NCBI GenBank assembly: GCA_023426245.1
Contig: JAFABB010000011.1
Coordinates: 1-64,000 of the forward strand
From: Bacillota bacterium
Lineage (GTDB): Bacteria; Bacillota; UBA4882; UBA8346
Direction: 5' to 3'
DNA: 64,000 nucleotides
Below are positions 8,101 through 15,174 of the stretch, piece by piece. Each line of letters starts with the position of its first letter. Position 1 is the stretch's first letter. The position numbers and the translations under genes are program-made. The notes below the pieces were generated by a model. The model ran no database searches, was not told where the DNA came from, and worked only from the letters and a program-made list of their open reading frames with translations.

Positions 8101-8809
8101 ACCCCATGCTGTTCTTGCCCCCCAGTCCCACGTCCACCACCAGTTGCAACAATTCCCGCGGCCCCTCCAGTTGCAACGGGCCGGAGTATCCTTTGATCAC
8201 CGTTCCCATGAACTTCATCACATGGAGCTTCGGCTGATGCAAAGGGCGGATTTTCAATTCTACATCGGGCGGAGGAGTGTTATATAACGCCAAATATTTC
8301 TTGCGGATATTTTCGGCGGCGTTTCGGCTAAATTCCCCGTCACCCGGTTGATAATAGCAGGTATACCGGCTTCCGTCCGGCCGGAAAAGCGTACTGTAAG
8401 CCACCACCGGTGATAATAGCTTGAATTTGATCGTTTCCGCCGCAACTTTGGGTTGTTCCGCCCGGACCGCCGCCACCATTAATCCTTCTTTTCCCAGTTG
8501 CATGCCGTCACGGGAAAGTAACCCGTTTACCAAGCTCTGACAAAAAGCCTCCACCGGCGATGAGACGATCAGACGGACCGGCGGAAAAAAGACGATTTGC
8601 CCATCGATGATTTGAAACTGTCCCAGCAACCGCGAAAAGGTAAAAAGCTTAAATTGCCGCCCGCTCCCATAAAATCCGGTATCGTGCAAAAACGTCGCCA
8701 GGTCGGCATCTAACGTCCGGTAAATGGCTGACTGCACAAAATGATTATATTCCAAAGGCAACCGGAGGGAGATATTATTTACAGGCTGTAGTTCAATGAC
8801 TAACCGCAT
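8078..8809 (-). CDS. cas6: Cas6 crRNA-processing endoribonuclease
   Basis: Cas6 cuts the repeat hairpin to release crRNAs and in I-B stays bound to the 3' end. The 243-residue protein starts MRLVIELQPVNNISLRLPLEYNHFVQSAIYRTL, a canonical first ferredoxin-like fold, and ends with the glycine-rich loop VDVGLGGKNSMGFGCGEM that binds RNA. FYGSGRQFKLFTFSRL is the conserved internal block. It is separated from cas8b by about 770 bp containing the nuclease fragment and the pseudo-repeat RNA, so it may have its own promoter with the WYL regulator or the small upstream gene. It should process both the array transcript and the pseudo-repeat RNA if the latter still forms a recognised repeat. Confidence 0.94.
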   Translation of the reverse strand: MRLVIELQPVNNISLRLPLEYNHFVQSAIYRTLDADLATFLHDTGFYGSGRQFKLFTFSRLLGQFQIIDGQIVFFPPVRLIVSSPVEAFCQSLVNGLLSRDGMQLGKEGLMVAAVRAEQPKVAAETIKFKLLSPVVAYSTLFRPDGSRYTCYYQPGDGEFSRNAAENIRKKYLALYNTPPPDVELKIRPLHQPKLHVMKFMGTVIKGYSGPLQLEGPRELLQLVVDVGLGGKNSMGFGCGEMA

Positions 8810-8824
8810 ACGTCTATGCCTCCA

Positions 8825-9004
8825 CTATTTACTTTCATCCAGCCAAAACCTTTCGCTATCCTCAATCACTTTCTGGATTTCACCGTCATTGTCTTTCCCC
8901 CGTTTTACCAGTTTCAAATAACCAATGAAATCCATGACCTCCGCCAACTCGGCTTCAGACAGATCCACGATCAAATCAACCAATTTCTCTTGCGTTATTC
9001 CCAA
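8825..9004 (-). CDS. Small acidic helical protein, antitoxin-like (DUF2281-like)
   Basis: A 59-residue frame starts at TTG, preceded at proper distance by AGGACGG, and reads MGITQEKLVDLIVDLSEAEL, then AEVMDFIGYLKLVKRGK, and a charged C-terminal tail ending FWLDESK. The pattern (helix, L-x-E-x-E-L-x-E-V-x-D-F-I-x-Y-L) is that of DUF2281-like and related antitoxin-type small proteins. No partner toxin is next to it. It lies 56 bp downstream of the WYL gene and 16 bp upstream of cas6, in the same direction, so it may be cotranscribed with cas6. Start codon and family are moderately certain; function is not known. Confidence 0.5.
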   Translation of the reverse strand: MGITQEKLVDLIVDLSEAELAEVMDFIGYLKLVKRGKDNDGEIQKVIEDSERFWLDESK

Positions 9005-9059
9005 TTTTATCCGTCCTAACTTTAGGCCAAGCCTAAGGCCAATCTGACATTTCTGCCTT

Positions 9060-10121
9060 TTATTTTACTCCTTCACCCCGACACCGGTTGTCGGGCTGAT
9101 TAAATTTTTCCGCTGTTTCATAAATTTTCCCTAATTTTTGCATTTCTCCCCTCAACTCCGCTCTTAATTCCGCAGGTTTTAAAACCTCCGCATGGCTTCC
9201 GAACCCTAACACCCATTGTCTAATCTCCGTCAAACCGCTGGCTTCACTGGTAAAAATCAATCCACCATCCGGCAACTCCCGGATATTTTCATATTCTTTC
9301 AGCTTTTTCTCCCTGATCCATTTCCCCTGAAAAGCATCAAACCTTACTTCGACTTGATATTTTTTCCCCCTGACAATTCCTCGGACGCCATCAAGAAATT
9401 CCTCAAGCTGAAAATCATCCGGGTAACAATATTTTTCGATCAGCACTTCCAAGGATTTAATCCTATCAACCGCAAATATTCTGGGAGCATTCCGCAGGGA
9501 ACAATGGCCAATCAAATACCAGGCCCCGTCGTAATAACGCAAATGATACGGGGAAACAATACGTTCTAGGGTTTCTCCCGAGCTAATGGATAGGTAGAGC
9601 ATTTTTACTCGATTACGGTTTTTGATCGCAGTTTGCAGTCCGGCAAAAGACTTGGCCACCTGCCAGTCTTCACCCCGTAATGGCGAAATATTAAAAGAAA
9701 CCGTATCCTCCAACAAAAAATTGCCGGGGTTGGGCTTTGAGTTAAATAAACATTGTAATTTCTCCGATAATGACCGTATTTCTTTTTTATAAATACCCCC
9801 CTCAACTTGGCTCAGCAATTTTTGCCCCAAAAATAAAACCACCATTTCTCCCTCTGTAAATTGAAACGGTGGTAGCGCAAATTTCTCCTCATAATAATAT
9901 CCCTTATGCAATCTATCATAAACCAGCGGTGCATTAAAAAAATCACGCAACTGCTCGATATCTCTTTCAACAGTTCTGGCATTGACCTCCAATTGTTCAG
10001 CCAAACTTTGAATATTCGGATATTGGCTGTTTTCAATGAAGTTATGAATTGTAAAAATCCGAATCATGGCATTGCGGTTTAAATGTCGCTTGATGGACAA
10101 AATATCCACCTCTTTATTCAT
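9060..10121 (-). CDS. WYL-domain transcriptional regulator beside cas
   Basis: The 353-residue protein has an N-terminal winged HTH of the HTH_11/DeoR type (about residues 15-65, SLAEQLEVNARTVERDIEQLRDFF), a WYL domain (about 165-235, with YHLRYYDGAWYLIGHCSLRNA) and a C-terminal WCX extension. WYL proteins bind nucleic acid or nucleotide ligands through the WYL domain and frequently regulate CRISPR-Cas and other defence operons. It is the first gene of the minus-strand run leading into the antitoxin-like gene and cas6, which supports a role in controlling this locus; that role is inferred from position. Confidence 0.85.
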   Translation of the reverse strand: MNKEVDILSIKRHLNRNAMIRIFTIHNFIENSQYPNIQSLAEQLEVNARTVERDIEQLRDFFNAPLVYDRLHKGYYYEEKFALPPFQFTEGEMVVLFLGQKLLSQVEGGIYKKEIRSLSEKLQCLFNSKPNPGNFLLEDTVSFNISPLRGEDWQVAKSFAGLQTAIKNRNRVKMLYLSISSGETLERIVSPYHLRYYDGAWYLIGHCSLRNAPRIFAVDRIKSLEVLIEKYCYPDDFQLEEFLDGVRGIVRGKKYQVEVRFDAFQGKWIREKKLKEYENIRELPDGGLIFTSEASGLTEIRQWVLGFGSHAEVLKPAELRAELRGEMQKLGKIYETAEKFNQPDNRCRGEGVK

Positions 10122-10136
10122 ACTATTGTCTATATA

Positions 10137-10328
10137 TCATTTTCTTACGTTCTTTCTTCTGAGATTGTTAATTTCGGTCAACGCCTTGATCGCCTCCACC
10201 TTGGCGATCCCCTCCGGTTATCTCCACCGTCTTAGCGGCATTCATTAATGATGTACCAGTTAAATCACGGCGGTTTTATTATCAATTTTCCCTATTACCT
10301 TTTGCATTTCAAACTTCTTTAACTTCAT
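10137..10328 (-). pseudogene. Small gene with two compensating frameshifts
   Basis: Three consecutive reading-frame segments on the minus strand join into a plausible small protein: MKLKKFEMQKVIGKIDNKTAVI in the first frame, then LTGTSLMNAAKTVEITGG in a second frame, then GIAKVEAIKALTEINNLRRKN...K back in the first frame, ending at TGA (10139-10137). Start and stop are in the same frame, but the middle is shifted, at a TTTAA and at a GGGG run. I do not recognise the family. It sits between the XRE regulator and the WYL regulator. Either it is a decayed gene or the sequence has two indel errors. Confidence 0.45.
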
Positions 10329-10344
10329 CCAACAATTTTTTCAA

Positions 10345-10785
10345 TTATTCCTTCTTTCCTTTCTCCAACCTCTTCCCTACATCCTCAAATGCCTTCTCCA
10401 ACTGCTTCATCACCCAATGCCGATCCCGTTCTCCCTCATGCCAAACCTTCAATATATATTGCAAATAAGCCGCTAATTCTTCGTCAATATCACTTTGCAA
10501 AATATCTCCCACCGTAACCAAATCTTTATCATCTTTACTCTCTAGCGTTTTACCCTTAAGTATCCAATCTGTTGACACATTATATAATTCGGATAATTTA
10601 ATCAAAGCATAAGCCGAAGGAAAAGTCTTACCTGTCTCCATCGAGCTAGTGTTGCCAGTTGAAATGCCAGTTAGTTTATGTATTTCTCCAGCATTTAACT
10701 TATTGGTAATACGTAATATTCTTAGTCGTTGCCCAATCTCTTTGGCAATTTTTTCTTTTTCTTGTTTCAAAATCTTTTTATCCAA
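10345..10785 (-). CDS. XRE-family helix-turn-helix regulator
   Basis: The 146-residue protein has a charged N-terminal helix (KKILKQEKEKIAKEIG) followed by a classic Cro/C1-type HTH at about residues 17-80 (LRILRITNKLNAGEIHKLTG, then ISTGNTSSMETGKTFPSAYA, then LSELYNVSTDWILKG). The C-terminal half is acidic and helical with no known domain. Such short XRE proteins are common prophage-, element- or stress-linked repressors. Its promoter region contains the perfect palindrome AGATTAATCT (10838-10847), a possible operator. Target genes are not obvious; the decayed small gene and the WYL gene follow it on the same strand. Confidence 0.8.
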   Translation of the reverse strand: MDKKILKQEKEKIAKEIGQRLRILRITNKLNAGEIHKLTGISTGNTSSMETGKTFPSAYALIKLSELYNVSTDWILKGKTLESKDDKDLVTVGDILQSDIDEELAAYLQYILKVWHEGERDRHWVMKQLEKAFEDVGKRLEKGKKE

Positions 10786-11267
10786 TTTTAGAGTTCCTCT
10801 TGATCTTTCTCTGATTTTTGATATAATATACTTAACTAGATTAATCTCATAATCCTAAATAAGAAAAAATAAAAATCTTGAAATAATGAAACAACAGAAA
10901 AATCCAAGCACAAATTATTGATTTTGTGCCTAGATTTATATTGCCTAAAATCTCAATTATTTCCATTATAACATTAAAAAAGGAAAAAAATAAATGGAAA
11001 GATTATTAGTTTCAAATCTCCAAACAGATTGAGGCTTTTGATCCTATTTTTAGAGCCTTGTTTTACACCCCACGATTTTTAAAACCCAGCACAATCGTTC
11101 TGTCCGTCTTGCCACTCACGATTTACCGGCAACGATAACTCATCAATAAATCATGATACCAACAACGAATAGCAAACAACAAATCACTAGATACGAATAA
11201 GTAATAACTAGTAATCAATAACGAATTCCAAACAACCAGGAACAAGTAACCCATAAAAAAGGTGCCC
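10786..11267. other. AT-rich intergenic region with a palindromic operator candidate
   Basis: No gene is visible in these ~480 bp. Near the XRE start lies AGATTAATCT (10838-10847), a perfect 10-bp palindrome within a minus-strand promoter-like TATATTATATC context (10821-10832), which fits autoregulation of the XRE gene. The remainder is low-complexity AT-rich DNA; from 11100 onward a string of short ATC/AAC-rich words precedes the Spo0E-like gene. Confidence 0.5.
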
Positions 11268-11456
11268 ATGTCCAAACGACCCCCTGAAACAATCGAATCC
11301 CTCCAACGGAAAATCGCCGCCGGACGGAAAAAACTCTACGAAGTCTACACCGCCCATGGCTGCCGCACCGACTCCGTCGTTCTCGCTTACAGCATCAAGC
11401 TGGATAAGCTGATCAATCAATGCCAGATCAAGCTTAACCAAAACACTCAGGATTGA
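11268..11456 (+). CDS. Spo0E-like aspartyl-phosphate phosphatase
   Basis: The 62-residue protein matches the Spo0E family: a helical hairpin with IESLQRKIAAGRKKLYEVY and the signature S-x-x-L-D-x-L-I (SIKLDKLIN) near the end. Spo0E proteins dephosphorylate Spo0A~P and delay sporulation; the Asp of the SxxLD motif is the key residue. ATG 11268 is preceded by AAAAAAGGTG; a GTG at 11262 is an alternative. It stands alone between the XRE region and the hairpin array. Its presence is the best single argument that the organism sporulates. Confidence 0.8.
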   Translation: MSKRPPETIESLQRKIAAGRKKLYEVYTAHGCRTDSVVLAYSIKLDKLINQCQIKLNQNTQD

Positions 11457-11558
11457 CCAGATTAAACGGATTTAAGGATTAGCTGCATTTGATCAAAGGA
11501 CAACTAATTTTAAGCCCTTAATATGACCATCAAAAACGCCTACTTTCCTTCCACGAAA

Positions 11559-11821
11559 TGGTCAACACGACGTTGACCACACGCGGGTTAGATTTAGGAC
11601 GAATCTCACCCGTCGACCCTCAGAATTACCCAAGAAGCCGACTCCATGGATGGAGGAGTCTGTTCAATCGCGCCAGCACTCCTACGACATTCAAGGAGGA
11701 ATGTCGCGATAGAGGGGTATCCCTGGGGGCACGGTGCCCCCGGGCGGCGGGGATTCCAAAGGGTGAGCCGTTTCACCCTTTGGCCTTAGAGGTTGCAAGG
11801 GGAGCAGGTGGCGTCCCCTTG
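11559..11821. repeat. Run of seven consecutive hairpins, GC-rich
   Basis: Seven inverted repeats follow each other with short spacers: 11559-11579 (TGGTCAAC/GTTGACCA), 11584-11612 (CGGGT-t-AGATT/AATCT-c-ACCCG), 11640-11660 (GACTCC/GGAGTC), 11685-11706 (CGACATTC/GAATGTCG, loop AAGGAG), 11722-11744 (core GGGGGCAC/GTGCCCCC), 11756-11783 (11-bp perfect stem CCAAAGGGTGA) and 11796-11821 (CAAGGGGA/TCCCCTTG). The block is clearly more GC-rich than its surroundings. A plus-strand frame spanning 11558-11839 has no protein-like character. The regular hairpins point to a structured RNA or to structured DNA of a mobile element; I cannot assign it to a known family. Confidence 0.7.
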
Positions 11822-11953
11822 TCGACGCCAGAGCAATAACCCCAAATTTACATACATTCACCCTTATTCATGGCTGCCCTAATTTTCATTCCGGCAGTCC
11901 CCCGCTTTTTCAAAAACGCACTTACGTGAGACCACCGGAACCAGTTTTTTCCT

Positions 11954-12329
11954 TTAACTAGCCTTGCTCTTCTCGGTTGTCCCTACCGTTTTACTGGAAT
12001 ACTCTCCTTTCCTGAACCCAAACTCAGGCCAGGTCTCTTCAACGAAGTCCATGCGAACGATCTGCCTGGCGTTGCCGCACAAACCTTCCAGTTCGCCCAT
12101 GGTCTTTTCCGCTTCACTGGTGGCTTCCCAACGCGCATATGCATATGCGCGCCTGCGCCGCCTTGAGGGCATTGCGCTTGTCATCCAGTCCCACCGCTTT
12201 TTCGTATAGGGCGGTCATCTGGCCGATGACTTCCTTGGTAAACCCCCTTTGACTCACCTCATCGGCATGGGCGGTGAGCCCGGCGATCATATTTCCGGCT
12301 GTAATAAGCCGTTTTGCAAATGTGGCCAT
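11954..12329 (-). pseudogene. Small helical protein gene disrupted by a 16-bp palindromic insertion
   Basis: Two frames on the minus strand belong to one gene. The first (12329 down) reads MATFAKRLITAGNMIAGLTAHADEV...LKAAQAR; the second continues RWEATSEAEKTMGELEGL...VEETWPEFGFRKGEYSSK to 11954. Between the two halves, at about 12134-12149, a palindromic stretch CATATGCATATGCGCG interrupts the otherwise continuous CAGGCGCG/TTGG coding sequence; 16 bp shifts the frame by one. The rejoined product would be about 119 residues, mostly helical. I do not recognise the family. The start has a strong GGAAAGGAGGTGA ribosome binding site, and a terminator-like hairpin lies in its leader. Confidence 0.6.
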
Positions 12330-12356
12330 CTTTCATTCACCTCCTTTCCAGGCAAT

Positions 12357-12388
12357 AAAAAAGAGCGAACTGTAAAAAGCCGCTCTTT
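12357..12388 (-). terminator. Terminator/attenuator hairpin upstream of the disrupted small gene
   Basis: On the minus strand AAAGAGCG and CGCTCTTTTTT flank a 13-nt loop, forming an 8-bp stem plus U-tract. It lies directly upstream of the ribosome binding site of the gene starting at 12329 and downstream of the candidate RNA at 12467-12565. It could end that transcript or attenuate entry into the small gene. A GGCTTG/CAAGCC hairpin (12399-12420) lies just upstream. Confidence 0.55.
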
Positions 12389-12442
12389 AAACGTTTAAGG
12401 CTTGATTCTTCCACCAAGCCGCGGGTAAAGCACGCGCGCGCG

Positions 12443-12952
12443 TGACCTCCACCGGAAAAGCCCATCAAAAAACGCTCCGGTCTCTAACCGCAGCGTTTAT
12501 GTTTCGCCATTCCGTCTTACGTTGGGGATTCCAACGGAATTTCGAAGAAATCCCGCATTTACCCATTACCATATTATCACATTTTTCCGAAAAAAGTGTG
12601 TCGATTTTGTGTCGATAACTCTAGATGCTGATATGAAAAGGTTTTAGAGAATCTTTTAAAGCATTATTCCTGATAAATGCCCGGTTGATAACTTTAAACG
12701 TTGAAAATCAAAGCTACTTTCGGGAATCACGCCTAGAGCTTATCCAGCCGGAAAATTCGCTGATTATGAATATAGCTCAGCTAAACTGCTCGCCTATCGA
12801 CTCACCCCTTCAGGTACTTTGGGGGTCATCGTTATTTGAAGCCGTTCCTCTCTCTCTGACTGCCGGTGTTTATGAATGTCTTTACACATTTCGCTTCGCC
12901 ATATTCATTATCCATCATGCATTGGTTTCCCATAAACGTGGGTAATGTTTAG
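12443..12952. repeat. Dispersed repeat, copy 1
   Basis: About 510 bp closely match 24725-25582. Shared landmarks in order are TGACCTCCACCGG, the candidate RNA, TGTGTCGATTTTGTGTCGAT, TAGATGCTGATATGAAAAGG, AAATGCCCGGTTGATAA, CTGCTCGCCTATCGACTCAC, CTGACTGCCGGTGTTTATG and the terminal GGGTAATGTTTAG (12940-12952). Relative to copy 2 this copy lacks about 67 bp between two TTATCC words and lacks a ~285-bp insertion. No transposase is present. The frames in it are not protein-like. It fills the gap between the disrupted gene and the mannonate-dehydratase-like gene. Confidence 0.85.
12467..12565 (-). ncRNA. Candidate structured RNA in dispersed repeat, copy 1
   Basis: On the minus strand an extended -10 element (TGTGATAAT, 12581-12573) precedes ~100 nt that fold into three hairpins: GGATTTC/GAAATTCC, TTCCG-TTGG/CCAA...CGGAA, and a rho-independent terminator AACGCT...AGCGTTTTTT (12498-12467). 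The copy at 24750-24848 differs in the first stem on both arms in a pairing-preserving way (ATTTC/GAAAT here, GATTC/GAATC there). That is direct evidence for a conserved RNA structure. The family is unknown to me; start and promoter are inferred, and the -35 element is weak. Confidence 0.5.
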
Positions 12953-13012
12953 TATTCCTGCCAATCCCAGCCGGGAAGCAATTGTCAGGTTCTCGGATTA
13001 TGCGAATACGAT

Positions 13013-14263
13013 TTAAGGAGTCTGCAAAGATCCGTCGCGCAGACGCGTTTGAGTCCAAGTGGTTACCGTATTCTCACAGGGATATTGAGCCGCTTCCTTT
13101 TCATCAATTTCCACACCGAGGCCCGGTTTGTCGCTGGCATAAACAAAACCATCGTTGCCGTATGCAGGCATGCCCGGGAAGACTTCCATCAAGGCGCCGC
13201 GGGGACCTTTCAGCTGTTGAATGACGAAGTTCGGGGGCTCAATGCCGCTCCACTCTTGCAACCCAAGATTGGCGGCGGCTAAATCAATATGAATATTAGC
13301 GGCATGGGCAACAGGGCTCATATCTCCAGGGCCATGCCAACAAATACGTACGCCATACTGTTCACAGAACTGCTGTAACTTGTAGGCCGGAGTAATTCCG
13401 CCGACTTGACTGATATGGACCCGGATAAAATCGATCATCCGGTTCTGCACCAAGCTCTTGTACTCGGCGGGGTTGTTAAACAATTCGCCCTGAGCCAGCG
13501 GAGTGACACTGGTCTGGCGAATCTTCCCCAGCCATTCGCTCTGTTCCAAAGGGACCACATCTTCCATAAAAAACAACTTATAGGGTTCCATTTCCTTTAC
13601 AAAACGGACAGCATCGGTAGGATGGATTCGCTCATGCACGTCATGAAGCAAATCAATTTCAAAACCGATTTTGGCGCGAATCTCCTCGAACAGTTTTAAT
13701 GTATCCCCCATATATTTTTTGGCATCAAGATAAATACCATCAGGCGCGCCTTTGGCCGCCCAGTCCGGAGCATTGCCATATCCGCCGCCCCCATAACCCC
13801 CACACTGGCAACGGATATGGCGGATGCCGATACTCCGGTATTTCGCAATGTTTTCACAGATCTCACCGGCGTCACGGCCGTCGGCATGGCGGTATACCGG
13901 AACACCTTCCCGCATTTTACCTCCAAACAAGTCATACAACGGCATCTGGGCCATTTTACCTTTGATGTCCCATAACGCCATGTCTATGCCGGAAATAGCG
14001 TTATTCATAATAGGACCGCAACGCCAGTAAGCGTTTTGATGCATCAATTGCCAAAGTTCGTTGATCCGGGCGACATCCCGGCCTATGACCAAGGGACGTA
14101 AATATTCCTCGATCAAGTGTTTTACTGTCAAATGCCGATATGCAAAAGTTGCGCACCCCAGGCCATACAAACCGGGTTCGCTGGTCATTACTTTAACGAC
14201 AACCAGATTAATGCCTTCCGGCGCTGTCAAAATGGCCTTGATATCTTCGATTTTCGGATTCAT
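13013..14263 (-). CDS. Mannonate-dehydratase-like enolase (ManD/RspA family)
   Basis: A 416-residue member of the mandelate racemase/enolase superfamily, nearest in layout to ManD/RspA, which dehydrate D-mannonate (and some other acid sugars) to 2-keto-3-deoxy-gluconate. Visible are the capping domain (NPKIEDIKAILTAPEG...), DALW-like NNAISGIDMALWDIKGK, the metal-binding sequence LLHDVHERIHP, MEDVVPLEQ and GELFNNP, and the catalytic-loop WHGPGDMSPVAHAANIHID typical of RspA/ManD. ATG 14263 follows GGGAGGGGATCGTTG. It is the last gene of the minus-strand catabolic run. Some RspA-like members have very low activity, so the exact substrate is not certain. Confidence 0.82.
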   Translation of the reverse strand: MNPKIEDIKAILTAPEGINLVVVKVMTSEPGLYGLGCATFAYRHLTVKHLIEEYLRPLVIGRDVARINELWQLMHQNAYWRCGPIMNNAISGIDMALWDIKGKMAQMPLYDLFGGKMREGVPVYRHADGRDAGEICENIAKYRSIGIRHIRCQCGGYGGGGYGNAPDWAAKGAPDGIYLDAKKYMGDTLKLFEEIRAKIGFEIDLLHDVHERIHPTDAVRFVKEMEPYKLFFMEDVVPLEQSEWLGKIRQTSVTPLAQGELFNNPAEYKSLVQNRMIDFIRVHISQVGGITPAYKLQQFCEQYGVRICWHGPGDMSPVAHAANIHIDLAAANLGLQEWSGIEPPNFVIQQLKGPRGALMEVFPGMPAYGNDGFVYASDKPGLGVEIDEKEAAQYPCENTVTTWTQTRLRDGSLQTP

Positions 14264-14361
14264 CAACGATCCCCTCCCTTGTTACCAAATCATTGCAACG
14301 CCCGGCCCGTTTTCGAAATTAGAACCGTTCCCGCTGCGATATCACTTATGGTCCTTCCAAA

Positions 14362-15129
14362 TTACTTAACCAAATATCCGCCATCCACAGGAATGGTAGC
14401 GCCATTCAAGTAATCGGAAGCGCTAGAGGCCAAGAATAAGACAGGGCCTTTCATATCGGCCGGGGTTCCCCACCGGCCGGCCGGAATCCGTTGGGCGCAT
14501 TCGTCTTTGCGTGCTTGAGTCATATTGGCGCACATTTCCGTATCCATATAGCCGGGGCATAGGGCATTAATATTGATATTACGGCCGGCGCAATCCACGG
14601 CGAGGCTTTTGGTCAATTGGGAAACGGCGCCTTTGGAAGCGGTATAAGCAGGAACAGTCGTACCGCCAAACCAAGTAACCATCGATCCGATGGTAATAAT
14701 CTTTCCCCCGGCCGGCTGTTTCAACATCACATTCAACGCTTTTTGGATCATGATAAATACATGGTTCAGGTTGATATTAAGAACCAAATCCCATTCTTCC
14801 AATGGAAATTCCTCCGGCAAATGACGGCGCTGAATCCCGGCCGCCGGAATCAACACATCAAGTTTCCCGTCTAAAACCGCCATCGATTCGTCGAATATCC
14901 GGTTAATGTCGGCCCGATCGGCCAAGTTGCCGGCGACAGCGTAAGCCTGGTATCCTTGGGCCTTGTATTGGGCACAAACACTTTCCAGCTTCTCTTTTTG
15001 AACATCGACCAGGACAACTTTACAACCATTTTCAAGCAAGGCCTCGGCCATGCCGCGCGATAACCCTTGCGCCCCTCCGGTAACAATGCAATGTTTTCCG
15101 GCAACATCAAACATACTATTGGCAGCCAT
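14362..15129 (-). CDS. Short-chain dehydrogenase, KduD/gluconate 5-dehydrogenase-like
   Basis: A 255-residue classical SDR. The NAD(P)-binding motif is TGGAQGLSRGMAEAL, in which the usual GxxxGIG is altered to GAQGLSRG; then the catalytic YTASKG (Tyr and Lys), GSM serine region and the C-terminal YLNGATIPVDGG characteristic of KduD and GNO-like enzymes. Such enzymes interconvert keto and hydroxy acid sugars (for example D-fructuronate/mannonate or 5-keto-gluconate/gluconate). Its position between the ManD-like enolase and the zinc dehydrogenase suggests a step in hexuronate breakdown; the precise reaction is inferred. Confidence 0.85.
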   Translation of the reverse strand: MAANSMFDVAGKHCIVTGGAQGLSRGMAEALLENGCKVVLVDVQKEKLESVCAQYKAQGYQAYAVAGNLADRADINRIFDESMAVLDGKLDVLIPAAGIQRRHLPEEFPLEEWDLVLNINLNHVFIMIQKALNVMLKQPAGGKIITIGSMVTWFGGTTVPAYTASKGAVSQLTKSLAVDCAGRNININALCPGYMDTEMCANMTQARKDECAQRIPAGRWGTPADMKGPVLFLASSASDYLNGATIPVDGGYLVK

Positions 15130-15174
15130 TGTAATATCTCCTTTTATTCCGAAATGGTTTCCCGAAACGGTCCG

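Noticed and set aside
8816..9019. 67-codon plus-strand frame near cas6
   Set aside because: Antisense to the antitoxin-like gene, which has the better ribosome binding site and protein-like sequence.
11558..11839. 93-codon plus-strand frame across the hairpin array
   Set aside because: Arg/Gly/Pro-rich translation of hairpins, no recognisable domain, no ribosome binding site.
12685..12945. 86-codon frame in dispersed repeat copy 1
   Set aside because: Not conserved in frame in copy 2, no ribosome binding site; repeat DNA.
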